A DNA stretch of 64,000 nucleotides from Microbacterium album (GTDB lineage Bacteria > Actinomycetota > Actinomycetes > Actinomycetales > Microbacteriaceae), in NCBI RefSeq assembly GCF_014643695.1, contig NZ_BMJY01000001.1:124001-188000 (forward strand), in the 5' to 3' direction. Position 1 is the first letter of the stretch. Every line of letters starts with the position of its first letter. The position numbers and the translations under genes are program-made. Shown here piece by piece: positions 58,096 through 64,000 of this stretch. The notes below the pieces were generated by a model. It had not been told where the DNA came from, made no database searches, and saw only the letters and a list, made by a program, of their open reading frames with translations.

Positions 58096-58257
58096 GGGGT
58101 TTACCGTCCTTGCTCGAGAAGAAGCGTGACCCGGCGCCGGGTAGCCGCCGACGGCGCGCGGGCGCCACGGCCGACATCGCCGGGGTGCGCAACAGCAGGG
58201 GGCCGAAGAGAGCGGTCGGGTACCGGTCATTCGGATGTTGCGCGGTGAGCAAACGAT

Positions 58258-58282
58258 ATGCCGGACAATATGCATCCGGCAT
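58258..58282. promoter_or_regulatory. inverted repeat upstream of the GntR gene
   Basis: ATGCCGGA (58258-58265) and TCCGGCAT (58275-58282) flank a 9-nt A/T-rich spacer in the 268-bp gap between the GntR gene and the next leftward gene. It could be an operator or the terminator of that gene. Confidence 0.4.
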
Positions 58283-58363
58283 GGCGTCCGTCCGGGATTC
58301 CGGCGAGGACGTGACAGGATTCACCCGTCATATCACCCTTCTCGGGCATGGGTGGGGAAGCGC

Positions 58364-58639
58364 TCAGCGTCGCGACGCGCTGCGGCTGCGGGATGCGGCG
58401 CGCTCGGAGTAGTACTTGCCCTCCTTGCCCCTGATGGGCGAGTCGTCGGAGACGGTCTGGCCGCGGCTCGCGCGACGGACGTCGACGACGGTTCCGATGG
58501 CGAGCGCAACCGAGATGAACCAGCTGAGCCACGCCAGCGCCGTGCGCCACGTGAACCTCTGCTGCCCGCTGCCCCTGAGGAGCGAATAGCCGTGCGCGAG
58601 CGCCCCGAGGAGGCCGGTGCCCAGGAGGTATTTCCGCAT
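58364..58639 (-). CDS. small two-helix membrane protein
   Basis: A 91-residue protein with two hydrophobic segments (YLLGTGLLGALAHGYSLL and TALAWLSWFISVALAIGTVV) and a basic Ser/Arg tail. TACGGT lies 6 nt before the ATG (leaderless). Function unknown; divergent from otsA. Confidence 0.7.
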   Translation of the reverse strand: MRKYLLGTGLLGALAHGYSLLRGSGQQRFTWRTALAWLSWFISVALAIGTVVDVRRASRGQTVSDDSPIRGKEGKYYSERAASRSRSASRR

Positions 58640-58779
58640 GCCCCCACCGTAGCCGCACCCCGGGCGGCGCGCAGGGGCTTGCGTCGGGGGAGCGGCGCGT
58701 GGCAGGCGGTCCGTATAGCCGAGCGGGAATGCGGCGGTCAAACCCGGCTCGTCGCGGGGGCGCGAGGGCATCGCGCTGA

Positions 58780-58785
58780 TACTGT
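58780..58785 (+). promoter_or_regulatory. -10 box of otsA (TACTGT)
   Basis: TACTGT lies 27 nt before the otsA ATG. It leaves room for a short leader with the ribosome site GGAGGAG. Confidence 0.4.
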
Positions 58786-58812
58786 GGGCGCCAGTCTCGA
58801 TGGAGGAGCCTC

Positions 58813-60231
58813 ATGTCTCGCGCAGATCTCGTCGTCGTCGCAAATCGTCTGCCGGTCGATCGAGTGGTGTCCGAGGGAGGCGAGTCGTGGCGGCGTTCGC
58901 CCGGCGGGCTCGTGACCGCGCTCGAGCCGGTGATGCGCAAGCCCGACCGGGCATGGGTCGGATGGGCGGGCCAGCCCGATCTCGACATCGCGCCCTTCGA
59001 CTTCGAGGGCGCCCGCCTCGTTCCCGTCGCGCTGTCGGCGTCCGAGATCGAGCAGTACTACGAGGGCTTCGCCAACGGCACCATCTGGCCGCTGTACCAC
59101 GACGTGATCGCGGCACCCCTCTACAAGCGGCGCTGGTGGGAGGTCTACGTCCAGGTCAACCGGCGTTTCGCCCAGGCGGCCGCCGACGTCGTCGAGCAGG
59201 GCGGGGTGGTCTGGGTCCAGGACTACCAGCTCCAACTCGTGCCCAAGATGCTCCGCGAGCTGCGGCCCGACATCACGATCGGCTACTTCCACCACATTCC
59301 CTTCCCCGCATACGGGCTGTACTCGCAGCTCCCGTGGCGGCGACAGGTGCTCGAAGGCCTGCTGGGCGCGGACGTCATCGGCTTCCAGCGACAGGCAGAC
59401 GCCGGCAACTTCCAGCGATCGGTCCGGCGCGTCCTGCGCTACACGACTCGGTCGAGCGAGGTCGTCGTGCCGTCCGCCGAGGGCGAGCCGCGGGTCGCGA
59501 TCGCGAAGGCGTACCCCATCTCCATCGACGCCGACGCCTTCATCCGCCTCGCCCAGGACCCGGACGTGCAGGCCCGCGCCACGGAGATCCGCGAGCAGCT
59601 GGGCAGCCCCAAGACGATCCTGCTGGGAGTGGACCGGCTCGACTACACCAAGGGCATCCGCCACCGCCTCAAGGCCTTCGGAGAACTGCTCGAGGACGGC
59701 CGGCTCAGCGTGGGCGACGCGACGCTCGTGCAGGTCGCGAGCCCCTCGCGGCAGCGCGTCGACGCCTACGCCGAGCTGCGGGACGAGATCGAGCTGACCG
59801 TCGGCCGCATCAACGGCGACTACGACACGATGCACCACACCGCCATCCGCTATCTGCACCAGGGCTTCCCGCGGGAGGAGATGGTCGCGCTGTATCTCGC
59901 AGCCGACGTCATGCTCGTCACCGCGCTGCGCGACGGGATGAACCTCGTCGCGAAGGAGTACGTCGCCTCTCGCATCGACAACAGCGGCGTGCTGCTGCTG
60001 AGCGAGTTCGCGGGCGCCGCCGACGAGCTGACCAGCGCGCTGCTGGTGAACCCCCACGACATCGACGGCATGAAGGACCTCATCATGCGCGCGGTGGAGA
60101 TGTCGCCCGGAGAGCAGTCGCGTCGCATGCGGGCGCTGCGCAGGCGGGTGCTCGACCACGACGTGGAAGACTGGTCGCAGGACTTCCTGACCGACATCGA
60201 AAAGGTGCGCCGGGTGCGACGCGGCGCCTGA
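58813..60231 (+). CDS. otsA: trehalose-6-phosphate synthase
   Basis: A 472-residue GT20 glycosyltransferase making trehalose 6-phosphate from UDP- or GDP-glucose and glucose 6-phosphate. Motifs: VVVANRLPVDR at the N-terminus, WVQDYQLQLVPKMLR, FHHIPFP, LGVDRLDYTKGI and DGMNLVAKEYVASR. Length is typical. GGAGGAG precedes the ATG. It is followed by otsB (39-bp gap), forming the OtsAB osmolyte pathway. Confidence 0.95.
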   Translation: MSRADLVVVANRLPVDRVVSEGGESWRRSPGGLVTALEPVMRKPDRAWVGWAGQPDLDIAPFDFEGARLVPVALSASEIEQYYEGFANGTIWPLYHDVIAAPLYKRRWWEVYVQVNRRFAQAAADVVEQGGVVWVQDYQLQLVPKMLRELRPDITIGYFHHIPFPAYGLYSQLPWRRQVLEGLLGADVIGFQRQADAGNFQRSVRRVLRYTTRSSEVVVPSAEGEPRVAIAKAYPISIDADAFIRLAQDPDVQARATEIREQLGSPKTILLGVDRLDYTKGIRHRLKAFGELLEDGRLSVGDATLVQVASPSRQRVDAYAELRDEIELTVGRINGDYDTMHHTAIRYLHQGFPREEMVALYLAADVMLVTALRDGMNLVAKEYVASRIDNSGVLLLSEFAGAADELTSALLVNPHDIDGMKDLIMRAVEMSPGEQSRRMRALRRRVLDHDVEDWSQDFLTDIEKVRRVRRGA

Positions 60232-60270
60232 ACGCACGGCTCCGCCGCCGAACGTTCGGAGAGGACTGTC

Positions 60271-61059
60271 ATGAGCACGACGGACTGGACGGCGAGCGTC
60301 GAGCAGCTCGCGCGGACCGAGCGCCTCCTGGTCGCCCTCGATTTCGACGGGACGCTGGCTCTGCTGCAGGACGAGCCGATGGCGGTGCGCGCCCTCCCGG
60401 AGACCGCCGCCGCCGTCGCCCGCCTCGTCGAGCTGCCGGACACGGTCGTGGCATTCGTGTCGGGCCGCCAACTGGTGGACCTGCGCGTGATCGGCGAGCA
60501 CGACGACGCGTCCCGCGTCTGGCTCGCAGGCTCCCACGGCGTCGAGTTCTGGCGCCCCGAGGGCGTCGCGGCGGTCGAAGCCGAGGATGCGCCCGCCCCA
60601 GCGCCGCCTGCGGCAGATCCGGCCGACCTGCAGGCCCGGGCGCGCGCGGCCGTCGCGCACGTCGAGGGCGCGTGGATCGAGGCCAAGGCGTTCGGCTTCG
60701 CCCTGCACACGCGCCTCGTGGCGCCGGAGGACGTGGAGAGCACGCGCGCCGCGGTCGACGCGCTCATGGCCCGAGAGGCACCCGAGTGGCGCCGCCGTAG
60801 GGGCCACGGAGTCGTGGAGTACGCGTGGCGTCACGAGGGCAAGGACGCGGCCGTCGCGCGCCTGCGCGCCGAGACAAGGGCGACCGCCGTGCTCTTCGCG
60901 GGCGACGACGTCACGGACGAGGACGCCCTGCGCAGCCTCGGCGAGGGCGATCTCGGGGTCCGCGTGGGGGAGGGGGAGACGGCCGCGCGGGTGCGCGTCG
61001 CCGACCCGCTGGAGCTCGCCGAGCTGCTCACCGCGCTGGCCGACGCGCGTGCATCCTGA
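60271..61059 (+). CDS. otsB: trehalose-phosphatase
   Basis: A 262-residue HAD-family phosphatase converting trehalose 6-phosphate to trehalose. Motifs: LVALDFDGTLA (nucleophile Asp), FVSGRQLVDL, GSHGVEFW and FAGDDVTDEDAL (metal Asps). GGAGAGGA precedes the ATG. Second gene of the trehalose operon. Confidence 0.95.
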   Translation: MSTTDWTASVEQLARTERLLVALDFDGTLALLQDEPMAVRALPETAAAVARLVELPDTVVAFVSGRQLVDLRVIGEHDDASRVWLAGSHGVEFWRPEGVAAVEAEDAPAPAPPAADPADLQARARAAVAHVEGAWIEAKAFGFALHTRLVAPEDVESTRAAVDALMAREAPEWRRRRGHGVVEYAWRHEGKDAAVARLRAETRATAVLFAGDDVTDEDALRSLGEGDLGVRVGEGETAARVRVADPLELAELLTALADARAS

Positions 61060-61135
61060 GCGGCGCGCGAGCGCCGCGGGGTGCGGTTTGCGAGCCGTGC
61101 CGGAGCGCCCTCCGCGACGGGCATAGACTTCCGAC

Positions 61136-62851
61136 ATGGTCGACCTCGCAACACCGTCCGGAACGCCCGATATCAAGCCCCGCAGCCGCGTCGTCACGGA
61201 CGGCATCGAGGCCACCACGTCACGCGGCATGCTCCGCGCGGTCGGGATGGGCGATGCCGACTGGGAGAAGCCGCAGATCGGCATCGCCTCCAGCTGGAAC
61301 GAGATCACCCCCTGCAACCTGAGCCTCGACCGCCTGGCGCAGGGCGCCAAGGAGGGCGTGCACTCGGGCGGGGGATACCCGCTGCAGTTCGGCACGATCT
61401 CGGTGTCCGACGGCATCTCGATGGGCCACGAGGGCATGCACTTCTCGCTCGTGTCGCGCGAGGTCATCGCCGACAGCGTCGAGACAGTCATCATGGCCGA
61501 GCGCCTGGACGGCACCGTCCTGCTCGCGGGCTGCGACAAGTCGATCCCTGGCATGCTCATGGCGAGCGCGCGTCTGGGCCTGTCGAGCGTGTTCCTCTAC
61601 GCCGGGTCGATTGCGCCCGGCTGGGTGAAGCTCTCGGACGGCACCGAGAAGGACATCACGATCATCGACTCGTTCGAGGGCGTCGGCGCCTGCCGGGCCG
61701 GCCGGATGAGCGAAGAGGACCTCAAGCGCATCGAGTGCGCGTTCGCGCCGGGTGAGGGCGCGTGCGGCGGCATGTACACGGCCAACACGATGGCGTCGGT
61801 CGCCGAGGCGCTGGGCCTGAGCCTGCCGGGATCGGCCGCGCCGCCCTCGGCCGACCGGCGCCGTGACTACTTCGCCCACCGCTCGGGCGAGGCCGTGGTG
61901 AACCTGCTGCGCCTCGGCATCACGACGAAGGACATCCTGACGAAGGAGTCGTTCGAGAACGCGATCGCGCTCGCGATGGCGCTCGGCGGCTCCACCAACG
62001 TCGTGCTGCACCTGCTCGCGATCGCGCGCGAGGCCGACGTCGACCTCAGCCTGCACGACTTCAACCGCATCGGCGACCGCGTGCCGCACGTGGCCGACAT
62101 GAAGCCGTTCGGCAAGTACGTCATGAACGACGTCGACCGTCACGGCGGCATCCCCGTGATCATGAAGGCCATGCTCGACGAGGGGCTGCTGCACGGCGAC
62201 GCGCTCACCGTCACGGGCAAGACCGTGGCCGAGAACCTGCGCGACCTGAACCCCGACCCCGTCGACGGGGAGGTCATCCACCGCTTCGACGACCCCATCC
62301 ACGCCACGGGTGGCCTGACGATCCTGCACGGCTCGCTCGCCCCGGAGGGCGCCGTGGTGAAGTCGGCCGGCTTCGACGCGGACGTCTTCGAGGGGCCGGC
62401 GCGCGTGTTCGAGCGCGAGCGCGCCGCGATGGACGCCCTCGCCGAGGGACGGATCTCCGCGGGCGACGTCGTCGTCATCCGCTACGAGGGCCCCAAGGGC
62501 GGCCCCGGCATGCGGGAGATGCTCGCCATCACCGGCGCCATCAAGGGCGCCGGCCTCGGCAAGGATGTACTACTCTTGACGGACGGACGATTCTCAGGCG
62601 GCACAACCGGTCTGTGCATCGGCCATATTGCACCCGAGGCGGTGGACGCAGGTCCGATCGCCCTCGTGCGCGATGGTGATCTGATCAGGGTCGATATCGC
62701 GGCTCGCACGCTCGACCTACTCGTCGACGACGCTGAGCTCGAATCCCGCCGCTCCGGCTGGGAGCCCCTGCCCCCGCGCTACACCCGCGGTGTCCTGGCG
62801 AAGTACTCGCGACTCGTGCGCTCCGCTGCGGAGGGCGCGACGACCGGCTGA
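61136..62851 (+). CDS. ilvD: dihydroxy-acid dehydratase
   Basis: A 571-residue iron-sulfur enzyme of branched-chain amino acid and pantothenate synthesis. The cluster Cys residues occur in [23 protein letters not shown] and [12 protein letters not shown]. The C-terminal motif is [20 protein letters not shown] lies 6 nt before the ATG (leaderless). It precedes ilvB by 48 bp. Confidence 0.95.
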   Translation: MVDLATPSGTPDIKPRSRVVTDGIEATTSRGMLRAVGMGDADWEKPQIGIASSWNEITPCNLSLDRLAQGAKEGVHSGGGYPLQFGTISVSDGISMGHEGMHFSLVSREVIADSVETVIMAERLDGTVLLAGCDKSIPGMLMASARLGLSSVFLYAGSIAPGWVKLSDGTEKDITIIDSFEGVGACRAGRMSEEDLKRIECAFAPGEGACGGMYTANTMASVAEALGLSLPGSAAPPSADRRRDYFAHRSGEAVVNLLRLGITTKDILTKESFENAIALAMALGGSTNVVLHLLAIAREADVDLSLHDFNRIGDRVPHVADMKPFGKYVMNDVDRHGGIPVIMKAMLDEGLLHGDALTVTGKTVAENLRDLNPDPVDGEVIHRFDDPIHATGGLTILHGSLAPEGAVVKSAGFDADVFEGPARVFERERAAMDALAEGRISAGDVVVIRYEGPKGGPGMREMLAITGAIKGAGLGKDVLLLTDGRFSGGTTGLCIGHIAPEAVDAGPIALVRDGDLIRVDIAARTLDLLVDDAELESRRSGWEPLPPRYTRGVLAKYSRLVRSAAEGATTG

Positions 62852-62899
62852 TCCGCGTCCTCGCGGAGATCCTCGATTCGATTCCAAGGAAGCACCCCC

Positions 62900-64000
62900 A
62901 TGCCGTCCGAACCCGCAACGGCCCTGCCGCGGCCGCCTGCCCGCTCCTCCTCATCGTCCGCGTCGACGCCCGTGATGACGGGCGCCGAGGCGGTCGTCCG
63001 CTCGCTCGAGCTGCTCGGCGTCACCGACGTCTTCGGCCTTCCGGGCGGAGCGATCCTGCCCGTGTACGACCCGCTCATGTCGGCGACCGAGCTGCGCCAC
63101 ATCCTCGTGCGTCACGAGCAGGGCGCCGGTCACGCCGCGGAGGGGTACGCATCCGCAAGCGGAAGGGTCGGCGTCGCGATCGCGACGTCGGGTCCCGGTG
63201 CCACGAACCTCGTCACGGCGATCGCGGACGCCTACATGGACTCCGTGCCGATCGTCGCGATCACCGGTCAGGTGTTCTCGACCCTCATGGGCACCGACGC
63301 GTTCCAGGAGGCGGACATCGTCGGCATCACGATGCCGATCACGAAGCACTCCTTCCTCGTCAAGCGGCCGGAGGACATCCCGGGCGCCATCGCGGCGGCG
63401 TTCGAGATCGCCTCGACGGGGCGCCCCGGCCCCGTGCTCGTCGACATCACGAAGGACGCTCAGCAGGACGAGGCGCCGTTCGTGTGGCCGCCGCGCATCG
63501 ACCTGCCCGGCTACCGCCCCGTCACGAAGGCGCACGGCAAGCAGATCCAGGCCGCCGCGGCCCTGATGGCGCAGGCCGAGCGCCCCGTGCTCTACGTCGG
63601 CGGCGGCGTCATCCGCGCCCGTGCGGCGACCGAGCTCAAGGCGCTCGCCGAGGCGAGCGGCGCGCCCGTCGTGACCACGCTCATGGCGCGCGGCGCGTTC
63701 CCCGACTCGCATCCGCAGCACCTCGGCATGCCCGGCATGCACGGCTCAGTGCCGGCCGTGCTGGCGCTGCAGGAGGCCGACCTGCTCGTGGCGCTCGGCG
63801 CGCGGTTCGACGACCGCGTCACGGGCAAGGCCTCGCTGTTCGCGCCCAAGGCCAAGGTCGTGCACGTGGACATCGATCCTGCCGAGATCTCGAAGATCCG
63901 CGCCGCCGACGTGCCGATCGTGGGCGACCTGAAGGACGTGCTGGTCGATCTCGAGGCGGCGCTGCCGCGCGCGAGTGAGCGCGCCGACATCGACGAGTGG
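62900..64000 (+). CDS. ilvB: acetolactate synthase large subunit, 5' part
   Basis: The first 367 codons of a thiamine-diphosphate enzyme, cut by the window end. After a variable Pro/Ser leader come [29 protein letters not shown], the catalytic Glu in [47 protein letters not shown] and FDDRVTGK. It condenses pyruvate to acetolactate in valine/leucine synthesis. AAGGA precedes the ATG. Read with ilvD as an ilv cluster. Confidence 0.95.
   Translation, partial: MPSEPATALPRPPARSSSSSASTPVMTGAEAVVRSLELLGVTDVFGLPGGAILPVYDPLMSATELRHILVRHEQGAGHAAEGYASASGRVGVAIATSGPGATNLVTAIADAYMDSVPIVAITGQVFSTLMGTDAFQEADIVGITMPITKHSFLVKRPEDIPGAIAAAFEIASTGRPGPVLVDITKDAQQDEAPFVWPPRIDLPGYRPVTKAHGKQIQAAAALMAQAERPVLYVGGGVIRARAATELKALAEASGAPVVTTLMARGAFPDSHPQHLGMPGMHGSVPAVLALQEADLLVALGARFDDRVTGKASLFAPKAKVVHVDIDPAEISKIRAADVPIVGDLKDVLVDLEAALPRASERADIDEW

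Noticed and set aside
58738..61560. 940-codon minus-strand frame opposite otsA-otsB
   Set aside because: Antisense artefact; otsA and otsB motifs on the plus strand are complete.

Overview
The window is high-GC, densely coded actinobacterial DNA. Its host genes point to Microbacteriaceae, most likely Microbacterium. The pointers are a DUF7882-type protein, an ECF42-type sigma factor paired with a YCII/DGPF protein, a YihY protein, a DUF3618/holin-X stress operon, and many promoters in which a TANNNT box sits 6-7 nt before the start codon (leaderless mRNA). The genus is inference; no search was run.

Left host flank (1-7779): a TetR regulator, the sigma factor/YCII pair (convergent with TetR), a YihY/BrkB membrane protein, a three-gene envelope operon read leftward, a lipoprotein coupled to a HisN-like phosphatase, and tRNA-Lys(CTT).

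Prophage (7753-49921): an intact-looking siphovirus-type prophage of 42,141 bp sits in the 3' end of tRNA-Lys. It is bounded by a perfect 28-bp direct repeat (attL 7753-7780, attR 49894-49921). Layout: a leftward integrase, ImmA-like protease and repressor; a divergent control region; Cro-like and Xis-like proteins; a long, tightly overlapped rightward early operon with a RuvC-like resolvase, RecB-like exonuclease, RecT-like annealase, HNH nucleases, a replication initiator with an iteron-type origin inside its own gene, and a DnaB/RepA-type helicase; many small unknown genes; an antisense cassette of two small membrane proteins (24700-25543); then packaging, head, tail, lysis and tail-spike genes. 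The right end (46926-49779) is accessory: an acyltransferase convergent with the spike gene, small membrane proteins, a zinc ribbon and a DUF3263-like protein.

Right host flank (49922-64000): a DUF7882 protein, an unknown protein, a molybdate uptake operon (HTH-Mop regulator, modA, modB, modC), a tandem pair of LuxR-type regulators, a GntR regulator, otsA-otsB (trehalose synthesis), ilvD, and the 5' part of ilvB running off the window.

The most interesting points are: the two antisense leaderless membrane genes inside the lytic operon; the spike/acyltransferase pair joined stop to stop; a lambda-like origin within the initiator gene; internal strong ribosome binding sites in the protease and endolysin genes that predict separate C-terminal products; and clearly readable integrase arm sites (11-bp-spaced TGCCCA repeats) beside both att sites.
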